In this document: in pieces, positions 26,802-37,182 of the stretch
Numbering within the stretch: position 1 is the first letter of the stretch
Layout: each line of letters begins with the position of its first letter
NCBI RefSeq assembly: GCF_002284575.1
Contig: NZ_NPKJ01000007.1
Coordinates: 62,414-126,413 of the forward strand
Length of the DNA: 64,000 bases
Direction: 5' to 3'
From: Mesorhizobium temperatum
GTDB lineage: Bacteria; Pseudomonadota; Alphaproteobacteria; Rhizobiales; Rhizobiaceae
Notes under the pieces: generated by a model
What the model was told of the DNA's origin: nothing
The model's input: the letters and a program-made list of their open reading frames with translations, nothing else
The model's database searches: none
Translations under genes and position numbers: made by a program

Positions 26802-28457
26802 TTATTTCTCCTGGTTGGCGTCCTGCAAGATCATTTCCGATGCCTTCTCCGCGATCATGACCACTGGAGAGTTGGTGTTGCCGGAAACGATCGTCGGCAT
26901 AATCGAAGCGTCGACGACGCGCAGGCCAGAAATGCCGTGCACCCGCAGCCGGCCGTCGACCACTGCCATCGAGCCCGCGCCCATCTTGCAGGTGCCGACC
27001 GGGTGGAAAATCGTAGTGCCGATATCGCCGGCCTTGCGGACGAGATCTTCGTCGCTTTCATATTGTGCACCGGGCAGTATTTCCTCAGGCGCGAAACGGG
27101 CAACGGCGCGCGCCTTCATCAAGCGGCGGACGTGGCGGAGCGATGCTACAGCCACTGTCCTGTCTCCCTCGGTAGACAAATAGTTCGGCCGGATCTTCGG
27201 GGCCGTCTGCGGATCGGGCGTCCCTATGTGGACGGTGCCGCGGCTTTCCGGTCTGAGGTTGCAAACCGAAACCGTGACCGCGGGGAAGCGATGCAGCGGC
27301 TCGCCCAGCCGGTCAGTGCTCAACGGCTGGACATGATATTCGAGATCGGGCGTCTCCAGGCGTGGGTCGCTTCTAGCGAAGATACCTAATTGGCTCGGCG
27401 CCATCGATAGCGGTCCGCTGCGACGGATGGCGTATTCGACGCCCATGGCCGCGCGGCTGAACAGATTGTGGTAGCGCTGGTTTAGCGTCGAGGCATTGGC
27501 GACTTTGAAGACCGTGCGGATCTGCAAATGATCCTGCAGGTTCTCGCCGACGCCTTCCAGCGCGTGGCGAACCGGGATTCCTGCTGCACCAAGCACGTCG
27601 GGTCGGCCGACGCCGGAAAGCTCGAGCAGCTTCGGCGAATTGATCGCGCCAGCGGCAAGTATCGTCTCGCCTGCCCGCGCACGATGCACCTGGCCGCCCA
27701 TGCGGAAGACAACGCCGGTGACGCAAGCTCCGTCGAAATCCAAGTTCTCGGTCTCGGTGCCGGTTACGACGCGCAAATTCGGCCGCCGGAGCACGCCCCG
27801 CAGGAACGCCTTCGAGGTATTCCAGCGCACGCCCTTCCTCTGGTTGACCTCGAAATAGCCCGACCCCTCGTTGGTCCCGCAGTTGAAATCTCCGGTCCGG
27901 GGGATGCCGAGTTCCTCGGCAGCATCGCGGAACGCATCCAGGATCGGCCACGACAGACGCTGGCGCTCGACGCGCCATTCGCCACCGGCGCCATGAAGGT
28001 CGTTGGCGCCGCCAAAATGGTCCTCGGACTTGCGGAAATACGGAAGCACGTCATCCCAGCCCCAACCAAGATTTCCGGCTTGCCGCCAGCCATCATAGTC
28101 GGCCGCCTGGCCGCGCATGTAGATCATGCCGTTGATCGACGAGCAGCCGCCCAGAAGCTTGCCGCGCGGATAGTTGAGTGCTCGACCGTTCAGCCCGGCC
28201 TCCGGCTCGGTCTTCATCAGCCAATCGGTGCGCGGGTTGCCCATGCAATAGAGATAGCCGATGGGAATATTGACCCAGTGGTAGCGGTCACTGCCGCCGG
28301 CCTCCAGAAGCAGCACGCGCGTGCCTGGATTGGCCGACAGTCTGTTGGCCAGCACGCAGCCGGCTGAACCCGCGCCGACGATGATGAAGTCGTAGTGTCC
28401 AAACTCGGCAGCGGTCTGTGTCAATGGCACGTCCGTTCGCTTGCCATCCTGTCCCAT
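26802..28457 (-). CDS. GMC-family FAD oxidoreductase (choline dehydrogenase-like)
   Basis: A 551-residue flavoprotein oxidising an alcohol. The FAD-binding motif DFIIVGAGSAGCVLANRL is at about residues 24-41, the GMC signature region around GGCSSINGMIYMRG near 105, and the C-terminal active-site pair is the His of TIFHPVGTCKMG and the Asn of VSGNTNSPV. Last gene of the nine-gene polyol/sugar operon. The annotated ATG overlaps the FGGY kinase gene by 37 bases; a GTG at 28430 is an alternative start. In this context it may oxidise the imported polyol or a side product. The family is broad, so the substrate is unknown. Confidence 0.85.
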   Translation of the reverse strand: MGQDGKRTDVPLTQTAAEFGHYDFIIVGAGSAGCVLANRLSANPGTRVLLLEAGGSDRYHWVNIPIGYLYCMGNPRTDWLMKTEPEAGLNGRALNYPRGKLLGGCSSINGMIYMRGQAADYDGWRQAGNLGWGWDDVLPYFRKSEDHFGGANDLHGAGGEWRVERQRLSWPILDAFRDAAEELGIPRTGDFNCGTNEGSGYFEVNQRKGVRWNTSKAFLRGVLRRPNLRVVTGTETENLDFDGACVTGVVFRMGGQVHRARAGETILAAGAINSPKLLELSGVGRPDVLGAAGIPVRHALEGVGENLQDHLQIRTVFKVANASTLNQRYHNLFSRAAMGVEYAIRRSGPLSMAPSQLGIFARSDPRLETPDLEYHVQPLSTDRLGEPLHRFPAVTVSVCNLRPESRGTVHIGTPDPQTAPKIRPNYLSTEGDRTVAVASLRHVRRLMKARAVARFAPEEILPGAQYESDEDLVRKAGDIGTTIFHPVGTCKMGAGSMAVVDGRLRVHGISGLRVVDASIMPTIVSGNTNSPVVMIAEKASEMILQDANQEK

Positions 28458-29935
28458 AGCGGACCCATGGCCTGGTTGATCTCGCCATACAGACGATAGC
28501 GCCGCTCATAGACCGGTGCGATCGCGCTATTGGGCTGGTAGCAACGGTCGGGCGCGGTCATCGCAGCCGCGCCCGCAGAGAAGTCGGCAAACAGGCCGAC
28601 GCCTGTCCCAGCCGCAATTGCAGCGCCCAGCGCACCAGTCTCGCGGCTGCGCGCTACGGTCACCGGCACATCCAGCACATCGGCGAATATCTGCGGCCAG
28701 ATGGCGCTGCGCGAGCCGCCGCCCGAAAGAACCGCCTGGCTGACAGTCGCTCCCGCTCGGCGCAGCGTCTCGACATGGCGCCGGTGTTCGAAGACGACCC
28801 CCTCGAAAAGTGCGCGCAGCATATGCGCCCGCGTGTGCCAGCCGGCGATGCCGTAGAAACCTGCACGCGCCTTGCCATTCTGCTGCGAACCGTAAAGGAA
28901 GGGGTGGTAGATCGGCATGTCTCCCGCGGGATCGACGGAAGCAACGAGCTCGCTGCAGATCTCGAATGGCGATGCGCCTGCCGGCGGCGCATGCTCGAAG
29001 AACTCACGCACGATCCATTCGAGATTTGCGGCCGAAGTGGCGCTCGATTCGATGGCGAGGTAGCGCACCGGATCGAACGTCGACAGCATGAAGATCGAGG
29101 GATCGCGGATCGGCTCTTCGGTGATGACCTGGTTGATGCTCCAGGTGCCGGCAATGATCGAGGCGGCGCCGGTGCTGGTGACGCCCGAACCGATGGCGCT
29201 GGCGACGACATCGAACAGGCCCGCCACCACAGGCGTGCCCGCAAGAAGGCCGGTGGCATCGGCGACATCGCGCGTGACATGGCCGGCGATGTCGGAGGCT
29301 TCCAGCACGTTCGGCAGCAGTTCCATGCAATCGTCGAGCCCGTAGGCGGCCAGCAACTCACGCTCGTAGCATCGGCCGGGCATGTGCAAAAGCCCGCAGC
29401 CCGACATATCCGTGGTCTCGGTCGAGCGCGCGCCGGTGAGGCGGTTGACGACAAAATCCTTGCACAGGAAGACGGTGCCTATTCGGGCAAAAAGCGCCGG
29501 GTCATGGCGCCTGAGCCACGCCAGCAGAGTCGGCGTCTGCGCCGCCCAGGGCCGTTGCAGGCAGTGGGCATAGGTCCGGTCGCCAACGCCCGCGGCCGCC
29601 CATTCGCTGACGATGCCGACACCGCGCGTGTCGAGCGACTGGATGCCGAGCAGCGGGTCACCGCCGCGGTCCAGCGCGTAGAGCCCGTTGCCGTGGCCGG
29701 CGCAGCCGATCGCCGCGATGTCGCGGGGGTCGATGCCCGACTGGTCGAGGCACTGGCGGATGACCTCGACGGCGTTGCGCCATAATTCGCCGAGGTCCCG
29801 CTCGACATGGCCCGGCTTTGGCATGCAGGAGCGGCCGTCCCGGGCGGCGAGCGCGAGCTCGCGACCGGCGGTGTCGAAGATGATGGCCTTGATGACGGTG
29901 TTGCCCGCATCAAGACCAAGAATGTATCGCTGCAT
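28421..29935 (-). CDS. FGGY-family carbohydrate kinase (EryA/LsrK-like)
   Basis: Phosphorylates a sugar or polyol with ATP. The 504-residue product has the N-terminal phosphate-1 loop GLDAGNTVIK (7-16), a probable catalytic Asp242 in GLFDVVASAIGSG, IIAGTWSINQV and the C-terminal GGGSRSAIWPQIFADVLD signature. The ATG at 29935 follows GGGAGGAGCTTCA; a longer frame upstream lacks a signal. It lies between the class I aldolase and the GMC gene. Its nearest functional analogues are erythritol kinase (with a GlpD-like partner, as here) or the AI-2 kinase LsrK (with an LsrF-like aldolase, as here). The sequence alone does not choose between them. Confidence 0.85.
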   Translation of the reverse strand: MQRYILGLDAGNTVIKAIIFDTAGRELALAARDGRSCMPKPGHVERDLGELWRNAVEVIRQCLDQSGIDPRDIAAIGCAGHGNGLYALDRGGDPLLGIQSLDTRGVGIVSEWAAAGVGDRTYAHCLQRPWAAQTPTLLAWLRRHDPALFARIGTVFLCKDFVVNRLTGARSTETTDMSGCGLLHMPGRCYERELLAAYGLDDCMELLPNVLEASDIAGHVTRDVADATGLLAGTPVVAGLFDVVASAIGSGVTSTGAASIIAGTWSINQVITEEPIRDPSIFMLSTFDPVRYLAIESSATSAANLEWIVREFFEHAPPAGASPFEICSELVASVDPAGDMPIYHPFLYGSQQNGKARAGFYGIAGWHTRAHMLRALFEGVVFEHRRHVETLRRAGATVSQAVLSGGGSRSAIWPQIFADVLDVPVTVARSRETGALGAAIAAGTGVGLFADFSAGAAAMTAPDRCYQPNSAIAPVYERRYRLYGEINQAMGPLWDRMASERTCH

Positions 29936-29960
29936 TGAAGCTCCTCCCAAGCTGCAAAGA

Positions 29961-30803
29961 TTATTCTTGTTGGTAGAGCTCCCAGGCCGCCGCTCCATCC
30001 GCATTCTCATGGATGATCGCCATCAATCCTGTCACGACGGCGCGAGGGTTGGAATGCTGGTATATGTTGCGGCCATAGACCATGCCTGCCGCGCCTTGTG
30101 CCATCAGCGCCGCCGACTTGTCGAAGACGGCGCGCAAATCCTCCCTGCCCCCACCGCGCACAAGGACAGGACAGCGCGCCGCCGCCACCACCCGGTGGAA
30201 GTCGTTCGGATCGGTGGTCGGGTCCGCCTTGATGATGTCGGCGCCCATCTCGCTGGCGAGCCGGGTCAGGGTGACGATCTTTTCGGGATCGCCGTCGACC
30301 ATGTAGCCTCCGCGATCCGAGTTCGGCAGCATCGCCAACGGCTCGATCATCAGCGGCAGGCCGTATTTTTCGCAGTCGGCGCGAACGCGGGCAATGTTGT
30401 GGACGCATTGCCGGAATAGGTCCGGCTCATCGGGCAGCATGAATAGATTGACGACTACGCAGGCCGCATCCATTTCCAGCGCGCCAATCAGTGGCTCGGC
30501 TTCGTTCTGCAGGATGGCCCACATCGAGCGATGGCGGGTTTTGTTATACGGATTGCCCATGTCTATGCGCATGACCAATGCTGGCTTGTCCTTGCCAGGC
30601 AAGGACTGCAGCAGATCGGCCTGGCCATAATTCATCTGAATGGCGTCCGGTCCCGCGGCGACCAGTTGGGCGACGACGTCGGCCATATCCTCGAGCCCTT
30701 CCAGAAACGACGGCTCGTTGCACACGCCATGGTCGATTGCGACGTCGAGACAGCGCGCCCGGCCGAACAACCGGTTCATGCGGACTTTCTTGTTGATGCG
30801 CAT
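29961..30803 (-). CDS. Class I aldolase of the DeoC/FbaB/LsrF type
   Basis: A 280-residue TIM-barrel enzyme. The N-terminal AIDHG motif (22-26), the Schiff-base lysine candidate Lys192 in GADIIKADPTTD, LVRGGG near 215 and the C-terminal GAAGMVYGRNIYQ phosphate-binding region match the DhnA/LsrF class I aldolase family. It probably cleaves or condenses a phosphorylated ketose made by the neighbouring kinase and dehydrogenase, possibly releasing dihydroxyacetone phosphate. The ATG at 30803 has AAGGAGCGCCGA upstream and overlaps the end of the GlpD-like gene by 28 bases. Confidence 0.78.
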   Translation of the reverse strand: MRINKKVRMNRLFGRARCLDVAIDHGVCNEPSFLEGLEDMADVVAQLVAAGPDAIQMNYGQADLLQSLPGKDKPALVMRIDMGNPYNKTRHRSMWAILQNEAEPLIGALEMDAACVVVNLFMLPDEPDLFRQCVHNIARVRADCEKYGLPLMIEPLAMLPNSDRGGYMVDGDPEKIVTLTRLASEMGADIIKADPTTDPNDFHRVVAAARCPVLVRGGGREDLRAVFDKSAALMAQGAAGMVYGRNIYQHSNPRAVVTGLMAIIHENADGAAAWELYQQE

Positions 30804-32512
30804 TCGGCGCTCCTTCCTTCGTCTTCTTGAGATAGCTGGTCGAGATCGATGCCGTGCCGGCGTTGCAACAGGGCGAGGAAATCCGTGCGCTCGAATGCCT
30901 TACGCGCGGCGTCCCAGCTCTTTTCGACAGCGAGAATATCGAGAACCGCATCGAGAAGGTCGGGAGAGAGAGCACCGGTGATGGCGATTGTCGTGCGGCG
31001 GAGCAGCAGGTCCTCCAACTGTTCGACATATTCATTAGCGATGAGATATTGAATTTCCCGGGCCGAGTAGTCGCTGCCGGGCAAGAGATCGTCATGTCCC
31101 GCTGCCATATAGGCGGCGACGGCATCCGCCGCGGTACCGTAGCGCTCGAAGAGGCTACGCATGCGGTCAAGCGACAGGCCGCGCGCCGCCGCGCGTTCTG
31201 CACACCATTTTTCGGGAGCAGTGGGAAAATGCCGGCCGCCGCCGATCGGCATGTTTTCGGTGCCGACGATGCGCTGTCGGCACAATCGCTCGAGCACGAT
31301 ATCGGCTGCCAGTTCGCCGAACGAGCGGAAGGTTGTCCATTTTCCGCCGATCATGCAGAGCGTCGGCGGCAGTATGCCGGCGCCCTCGACGAGTTCGCAG
31401 AAATGATCGCGGGGAATGCGCCCGGTAACACTGTCTTGGCTTATCGGCAGCGGCCTCACCCCGGTGAACTGAAAGACGATGTCGGTATCGGCGATCTCGA
31501 TCGCGGGAAACACGAAGGACAGCGACTGCAGGATGTATTGCCGCTCGTCATCCATGCAGCGCGCCTGGTCGGGGTCGTCGACACGGATATCCGTCGAGCC
31601 GACCAGCACGTTGCCGAGATAGGGGAACAGGATGCAGATCCGGCCGTCCTCGTTCTCATAGTAGATCATGTGACCGTCGAGCGCGTCGTGAAGCTCGCGA
31701 TTGTCGACGATCAGATGCGAACCTTTGGTGCCGCCCATAAGCTTCGGCGCAACGGCTCCGATCGCCGAATTGGTCAAGTCGATCCAGCCGCCAGTGGCGT
31801 TGACCACGAGCCGCGGCTTCACAGCCACGGTTTCGCCAGAAAGTCCGTCGTTAAGCACCAGACTCGCGTCATTGAGCGATACCCGTGCATAGTTGAGCGC
31901 CCGGGCGGACGGCTTTTCCTTCATAGTATCGCGCAGCATCTCGGTACCCAGCCGCTCGGGATGGCTGACCCAGGCATCATAGTATGTCGCCGAATTGCGA
32001 ATAGCAGGGTTGATTGCAGGCCAGACCTTGAGTGTTTCAGCACGGCTCCTGAATTTATGCGTCGGGACGATACGCCGTGCGGCGGTGAAGAAATCATACA
32101 TCGCCAGGCCGGCCTTGATAACCAAAGCGCCGCGCCGGCCCGGACGACGGCTTAGCCCAAGGAAGCGGAATGCGCCATTTGCGATGCCTGAGAACAGGTC
32201 GAAGATAGGCACCGTGGTTGGCAGTGGCGCAACGTAGTGCGGCGCGTTCTTCAACAGCCGATCGCGTTCGAGCAGAGATTCGCGGACCAGCTTGAACTCC
32301 CCGTTTTCAAGATAGCGCAAGCCGCCATGTACCATGCGCGAAAGGGCCGCGCTGGCGCCGGAGCAATAATCGCCCTTTTCGGCGAGCAGCACATCGACGC
32401 CCTGCAAAGCGAGTTCGCGAAACACGCTGATGCCGTTGATACCGCCGCCTATGACGAGGACGTCAATATCGGGGTTCTCGCGCAAGCCGGCGATCGTCTG
32501 GATGCGATTCAT
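30776..32512 (-). CDS. GlpD-like FAD-dependent polyol-phosphate dehydrogenase
   Basis: A 578-residue flavoprotein. The dinucleotide-binding motif DVLVIGGGINGISVFREL is at about 17-34, followed by the GlpD signature LSRMVHGGLRYLENGEFKLV; a C-terminal DAO_C-like helical domain (about 395-550) ends the protein. GlpD oxidises glycerol-3-phosphate at the membrane; EryB, a close relative, oxidises erythritol phosphate. Next to an FGGY kinase and an Rbs-type importer, a phosphorylated polyol other than glycerol-3-phosphate is the likelier substrate. The order kinase-after-dehydrogenase matches sequential phosphorylation then oxidation. Confidence 0.85.
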   Translation of the reverse strand: MNRIQTIAGLRENPDIDVLVIGGGINGISVFRELALQGVDVLLAEKGDYCSGASAALSRMVHGGLRYLENGEFKLVRESLLERDRLLKNAPHYVAPLPTTVPIFDLFSGIANGAFRFLGLSRRPGRRGALVIKAGLAMYDFFTAARRIVPTHKFRSRAETLKVWPAINPAIRNSATYYDAWVSHPERLGTEMLRDTMKEKPSARALNYARVSLNDASLVLNDGLSGETVAVKPRLVVNATGGWIDLTNSAIGAVAPKLMGGTKGSHLIVDNRELHDALDGHMIYYENEDGRICILFPYLGNVLVGSTDIRVDDPDQARCMDDERQYILQSLSFVFPAIEIADTDIVFQFTGVRPLPISQDSVTGRIPRDHFCELVEGAGILPPTLCMIGGKWTTFRSFGELAADIVLERLCRQRIVGTENMPIGGGRHFPTAPEKWCAERAAARGLSLDRMRSLFERYGTAADAVAAYMAAGHDDLLPGSDYSAREIQYLIANEYVEQLEDLLLRRTTIAITGALSPDLLDAVLDILAVEKSWDAARKAFERTDFLALLQRRHGIDLDQLSQEDEGRSAECASTRKSA

Positions 32513-32530
32513 CTCAGGACGCGCTTTCGA

Positions 32531-33526
32531 TCACGCATCTATCGCTACGAGATGCCCGGCCACCGCCGCATCGATGGCCGTCAGTTCCGCGGCGCTCAGT
32601 AAAATCTCCCCTGCCCTGGCGTTGTCGAGCGCCTGCGTCGCGTTTCGCGCTCCACACAACGCGAAGGTGATGCCGGGCTGCGCCAGCGTCCAGGCGATGA
32701 CGATCTGCGCCATGCTTGCCTGGTGGACCTCCGCGACCGGCGCCAAGGCATGCTTCAAAGCGGCTACCTTGCGCCGGTTGGCCTGAGAGAAGCGCGGGTT
32801 GTCTTTGCGCTGGTCGTCGCCGCTGAACTCACGTGCCGGATCGATCGCGCCCGAAAGCAGGCCGAGCGCAAGCGACGAATAACTGAGCGCAGCGACCTGA
32901 TGCTGGCGCGCGATCGGCAGCAATGTCTGCTCAATCTCGCGATCCAGCATCGAATATCTTTCCTGGATCGCGTCAAGCTGGCCAGTTCCTACATACTGCT
33001 GCAGCTCGGCGGCGTTGAGATTGCTTGCGCCGATGGCGCGGATCTTGCCAGCTGATTTGAGACGTTCGAGCGCTTGCATTGTTTCGGCAATGGGGGTCGT
33101 CGGGTCCTGCCAATGGGTGATGTAGAGATCGATATAATCGGTGCCGAGCCGCCTCAGGCTCTGTTCCACTTCATAAGCGATGCCCTCGGCGCCGAGATAT
33201 CGGTTCACCGGCGTTCCATCCTGATCGAAGAAGTGATTGCCCTTTTTCGAATGCCAGTTCAGGCCACATTTGGTGGCGATGACCGCGCGGTCGCGCCGGC
33301 CCTTGATGGCCTTGCCGACGATCTCCTCGCTGCGGCCGAGACCGTAAGCCGGCGCGGTGTCGATTAGCAAGACGCCGGCATCGATGGACGCCTGGATCGC
33401 AGCGATCGATTCTGCTTCATCCGTGCCACCCCACATCCAGCCGCCGATGGCCCAGGTGCCGAGTCCCACCGCCGAAGCGACAACGCCGGACTTGCCGATT
33501 GAGCGGGTGATTTGTCGAGAATTCAT
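32531..33526 (-). CDS. Aldo/keto reductase
   Basis: A 331-residue NAD(P)H-dependent TIM-barrel reductase. The tetrad is visible: Asp and Tyr in LIDTAPAYGLGRSE, Lys in VIATKCGLN and His in YITHWQD. The C-terminal GARNATQALDNARAGE region is the cofactor-phosphate site of AKR families such as AKR11/YajO. Its ATG overlaps the stop of the SorC regulator (ATGA). In the operon it may reduce or oxidise an aldehyde released by the aldolase, or the entry sugar itself. Confidence 0.87.
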   Translation of the reverse strand: MNSRQITRSIGKSGVVASAVGLGTWAIGGWMWGGTDEAESIAAIQASIDAGVLLIDTAPAYGLGRSEEIVGKAIKGRRDRAVIATKCGLNWHSKKGNHFFDQDGTPVNRYLGAEGIAYEVEQSLRRLGTDYIDLYITHWQDPTTPIAETMQALERLKSAGKIRAIGASNLNAAELQQYVGTGQLDAIQERYSMLDREIEQTLLPIARQHQVAALSYSSLALGLLSGAIDPAREFSGDDQRKDNPRFSQANRRKVAALKHALAPVAEVHQASMAQIVIAWTLAQPGITFALCGARNATQALDNARAGEILLSAAELTAIDAAVAGHLVAIDA

Positions 33527-34503
33527 GCTGCATTTCCTTCGGCGAGCTCGAGGATCTTCAAGCCGGTGGTTTCGTCGGTGACGAGAGTGTCAAGGTGAGA
33601 GCCGCGCATGGCACTGAGGATCGGGACCACCTTGCTTGCCCCGCTGGCGACCCCTATCGACTGCGGAATGGTCGCGAATTCCTCGAGCGTCAGCGAAACC
33701 AGTGAGTGGTTGAGGCGGTAGTCGGCGAGCTTGCCGTTGCTGTCTATGAGATGCGCGAGCAGCTCGCCCGCCGCGCCCGAGCGTTCGATGGCCAGCCGGT
33801 CGGCGCTCGAGGACGGGTGCAGATCGTAGTAGCTCGAATCGTCGGTCAGGATGGAGCCGATGCCGACGACCGCAAGCGTTGCTTCCCGCGCCTTGCTGAA
33901 GACATCCGAAACCGCCCGCACGCCCATCAGCATATCGCGTTGGGCCGGGCTGTCGGCAAACAGCGGCGCGTGAATTTGATAGGCGCGCCCGCCGAGTTTG
34001 TCGGCCATCAGAGACGCGACATGATTGACGTCGGTGTAATGCTTGCCCTGAACCAGGCCGGTCGCGGGAACGACCTCGACGTCGTAGCTGCGGCTCGGCT
34101 TGAGGCCGGCGACAACGGCACTCACCCCCTTGCCCCCGGTGATGGAAATCGTGTCGCCGTCCTTGATCGTCTCGAGCACCAGCCTGGCTGCGGCCTCACC
34201 GACACGCTGAAGCGCAGTCTGCGGATTGTCCGAAACGGAAGGGACGACGACGGCCCTTTGGAGGCCACCTATCGCGACAAGCCGCGCCTCGATGTCGACC
34301 AGTTGCTCGACCGGCGACTTGATCTTGATCTCGACAAGCCCGAGTTGATGACCGCGTTTGATCAGCCGGTTGACGGTCGCATGCGAGATGCCGAGCTCCT
34401 TGGCGATTTCGGCTTGCGTTTTGGCTTCCATGTAATGAAGCACAAGCGCCTGATACATCTGGCGGACGATCGTGATGTCGTCCCGCGAATTGGTTGGTGA
34501 CAT
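33523..34503 (-). CDS. SorC/DeoR-type sugar-binding transcriptional regulator
   Basis: A 326-residue regulator with an N-terminal helix-turn-helix (about residues 28-51, TQAEIAKELGISHATVNRLI) and a C-terminal SorC sugar-phosphate-binding domain (about 65-320; SDVFSKAREATLAVVGIG is typical). EryD and LsrR belong to this family and sense a phosphorylated intermediate, so the inducer is probably the kinase product. It sits in the middle of the operon, between transporter and enzymes, and probably autoregulates it. Confidence 0.87.
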   Translation of the reverse strand: MSPTNSRDDITIVRQMYQALVLHYMEAKTQAEIAKELGISHATVNRLIKRGHQLGLVEIKIKSPVEQLVDIEARLVAIGGLQRAVVVPSVSDNPQTALQRVGEAAARLVLETIKDGDTISITGGKGVSAVVAGLKPSRSYDVEVVPATGLVQGKHYTDVNHVASLMADKLGGRAYQIHAPLFADSPAQRDMLMGVRAVSDVFSKAREATLAVVGIGSILTDDSSYYDLHPSSSADRLAIERSGAAGELLAHLIDSNGKLADYRLNHSLVSLTLEEFATIPQSIGVASGASKVVPILSAMRGSHLDTLVTDETTGLKILELAEGNAA

Positions 34504-34531
34504 GATGGATGCTCAATTCTCGCGCTGCTGC

Positions 34532-35521
34532 TCAGGATTTCCTGCGGTGCAGGAAGTGGTCGATTGATACTGCCGCGAGCAGGATGCATCCCTTGATCAT
34601 GTCCTGCCAATAGACTGAAACGTCGAGCAGGATCAGCGAACTTGTGACGACTGAGAGCAGCGCCATGCCCAGTATGGCGCCGAAGATGGTGCCCGAGCCG
34701 CCATTGAGCGATGCTCCGCCAATGACGGCCGCGGCGATGATGTTGAGTTCCATGCCAGCGCCGAAGGTCGGGGTGGCAGCGCCAAAGCGTGACATGTAGA
34801 TGACGCCGGCAAAGCCCGCGAGGGTGGAGCAGAGGACCGTGACCCAGAATTTGACCTGCTTGGTCTTGATGCCCGAAAACTGGGCCGCCTTCTCGTTGCT
34901 GCCGGTATAGAAGACCTTGCGGAAGGCGGTGGCACGCCGAAGCAGGAAATCGAAGATGGCCACGACCACGACAAAGATGACGATGACATAAGGCACATTG
35001 CCGAAGCTGCCCTGGCCGATCGCCTTGAACCCGGGCGGCAGGGTGAACAGTGACAGCGGGGTTCCCTTGGTGATGACAAGGCAGAGGCCGCGCACGATCA
35101 CCATCGCCGCCAGCGATGTGATGAAGTGATTGAGCCCGATAACGGTCACGAAGAAGCCCATCGTCGCGCCGACCAGCGCGCTGGCGCCTATCCCGATGAG
35201 GCTCGCGGTCCACGGGTCCAGTCCCATCAGGAAGAGAGCGCCTGACACGACCATGGAGAAGCAGACCACCGACCCGACGGAAAGGTCGATGCCGCCGACA
35301 ATGAGGAGTATCGTCATGCCGACCACGACGATGCCTTCAATGGAGAAGCTCATCAGCATCGCGCGGAAATTTCCCCAGGTCAGGAAATGCGGCGAGGCGA
35401 ATGTCATGGCGATGCACAGCGCCAGCATGATCGCGATCAGCCCCGCCTCGCGCATTGACCCCAGACGCAGCCAGTTGCGCCAGCCAAGCCCGGGGGCGCT
35501 CGCTTTGATTTCGGCGTCCAT
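34532..35521 (-). CDS. Ribose-type ABC permease (RbsC family)
   Basis: Inner-membrane permease of 329 residues and about eight to ten helices, with the RbsC features VGMTILLIVGGIDLSVGSV, GLNHFITSLAAM and IAAAVIGGASLNGGSGTI. The ATG at 35521 follows GGAGGAACCCTC; an in-frame start at 35590 would overlap the ATPase gene by about 50 bases. Single permease, presumably a homodimer, with the tandem ATPase upstream. Imports the pathway's sugar or polyol. Confidence 0.88.
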   Translation of the reverse strand: MDAEIKASAPGLGWRNWLRLGSMREAGLIAIMLALCIAMTFASPHFLTWGNFRAMLMSFSIEGIVVVGMTILLIVGGIDLSVGSVVCFSMVVSGALFLMGLDPWTASLIGIGASALVGATMGFFVTVIGLNHFITSLAAMVIVRGLCLVITKGTPLSLFTLPPGFKAIGQGSFGNVPYVIVIFVVVVAIFDFLLRRATAFRKVFYTGSNEKAAQFSGIKTKQVKFWVTVLCSTLAGFAGVIYMSRFGAATPTFGAGMELNIIAAAVIGGASLNGGSGTIFGAILGMALLSVVTSSLILLDVSVYWQDMIKGCILLAAVSIDHFLHRRKS

Positions 35522-35540
35522 GAGGGTTCCTCCGGTCTGT

Positions 35541-37082
35541 CTAAGCGACATTCTGAACATGCCTTGCGTTTGATCGCTGCTGGCGGACACCCGAAGCCAG
35601 CAGCATGATCGCCTCTTCGGTCAATTCGTCCGCCCCCAGTTCGCCGACGATGGCACCTTCGCGTATGACAAGCACCCGGTCGCTGAGCCCGATCAATTCC
35701 GGAAGCTCGGATGAAATCACGATAACGCCAACGCCCTGCTCGGCGAGGTCGCGAAGCAGGCGATGAATTTCCACTTTGGCGCCGACGTCGACCCCGCGTG
35801 TGGGCTCGTCCAGAATGACCACTTTGGGGCCGACCGAAAGAAGCCTGGCGATGGCGACTTTCTGCTGATTGCCACCGCTAAGCGTCGACACCTGTGTCTC
35901 GATGCCGCCCATGCGCACACCGTGGCGCTCCACCAGGTCGCTGGCTTGCTTTGCCTCGGCGCGGCGATCGAGCAGCCCAAGCGGTGTGGTCAGTTTCCGA
36001 AGGTCCAGCGCGGAAATGTTCGAGGCAACCGACAGGTCCAGGAACAGGCCAGACGCCTTGCGGTCCTCAGAGAGGTAGACCAGGCCCGCGCGCACCGCAT
36101 CGCTGTAGGTCCTGATGCTGACCGGCTTGCCATTGAGTTCGACCGATCCCGACACCTTCGGGCGCAAGCCGCAAACGGTCTGAACCATCTCGCTGCGGCC
36201 AGCGCCAATCAATCCGCCGATGCCAAGAATTTCGCCTGCACCAAGCGTGAAGCTGATGCCGTCGGGACCCTCTCGATAGGAGAGATTCCCGACCGACAGC
36301 ACAGGGCGGCCCGTGCGCCGTTCAGGCGAGAGCTTTTGCGGATAGAGCTGCGTGATTTCGCGCCCGACCATCTTGCGCACGACCTCTTTGGGAGTGACCG
36401 AAGCGATAAAATCGGTCGCTACATATCTGCCGTCACGAAACACCGTGACGCGGTCGCACAGGCTGAAGATCTCGGCCATGCGGTGGCTGATGTAGACAAT
36501 TGAAATTCCGCGCGCCTTGAGATCGCGGACGATTGCGAAAAGGCGCTGCGCCTCGGTCTCGGTCAGGGCGGCTGTCGGCTCGTCGAGCATCAGCACCCGG
36601 CATTCGAGCGTCAGCGCTTTGGCGATTTCCACAAGTTGCTGGTTGGAAATCGAAAGGTCGGCGACCGGTGTCTCAACCGGGATCGGTGCCAGCAGGTCCA
36701 TTATCTTCTGCGCATCGGCGTAGAGCCGGCGAAAACTCATCAGCGGCGCGCGCCGATTGTTTATGGCCGCCATGAGGATATTTTCGGCGACCGTGGCATC
36801 CTGGCACAGCGCGATTTCCTGATGGACGAGGCCTATGCCAAGCCGCTGCGCGACGGATGGCGATGCGATGGTGACGTCCCTGCCTTCGAGACGAATGGTG
36901 CCGTCGTCGGGCTGCACAATGCCGGCGATGATATTCATCAGCGTGGACTTGCCCGCGCCATTCTCGCCGCACAGCGCGTGAATTTCGCCTCGCTGCAGCG
37001 TGAAATCGACCTCGGTCAGCGCTTTGATGGCGCCGAAGGATTTCGATATGTCGCGGATTTCAAGAATGGCGGCGGCAGTCAC
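35541..37082 (-). CDS. Tandem sugar ABC ATPase (RbsA family)
   Basis: A 513-residue double ATPase. The first domain (about 1-240) has Walker [12 protein letters not shown] and Walker [12 protein letters not shown]; the second (about 255-500) has a degenerate Walker [24 protein letters not shown] and [14 protein letters not shown], the normal RbsA pattern. The start is a GTG (37082) preceded by AGGGGGACGGA. Between binding protein and permease in the operon. Confidence 0.88.
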   Translation of the reverse strand: MTAAAILEIRDISKSFGAIKALTEVDFTLQRGEIHALCGENGAGKSTLMNIIAGIVQPDDGTIRLEGRDVTIASPSVAQRLGIGLVHQEIALCQDATVAENILMAAINNRRAPLMSFRRLYADAQKIMDLLAPIPVETPVADLSISNQQLVEIAKALTLECRVLMLDEPTAALTETEAQRLFAIVRDLKARGISIVYISHRMAEIFSLCDRVTVFRDGRYVATDFIASVTPKEVVRKMVGREITQLYPQKLSPERRTGRPVLSVGNLSYREGPDGISFTLGAGEILGIGGLIGAGRSEMVQTVCGLRPKVSGSVELNGKPVSIRTYSDAVRAGLVYLSEDRKASGLFLDLSVASNISALDLRKLTTPLGLLDRRAEAKQASDLVERHGVRMGGIETQVSTLSGGNQQKVAIARLLSVGPKVVILDEPTRGVDVGAKVEIHRLLRDLAEQGVGVIVISSELPELIGLSDRVLVIREGAIVGELGADELTEEAIMLLASGVRQQRSNARHVQNVA

Positions 37083-37182
37083 TCCGTCCCCCTAGTGTTG
37101 ATGTGGCGGTTGGGTCGGCGGGGCGCGAGCGCGCCCCGTCCGGTTCGAGCATTTCTCCGAAGAGCCCCAAAGGCGGTGGGAC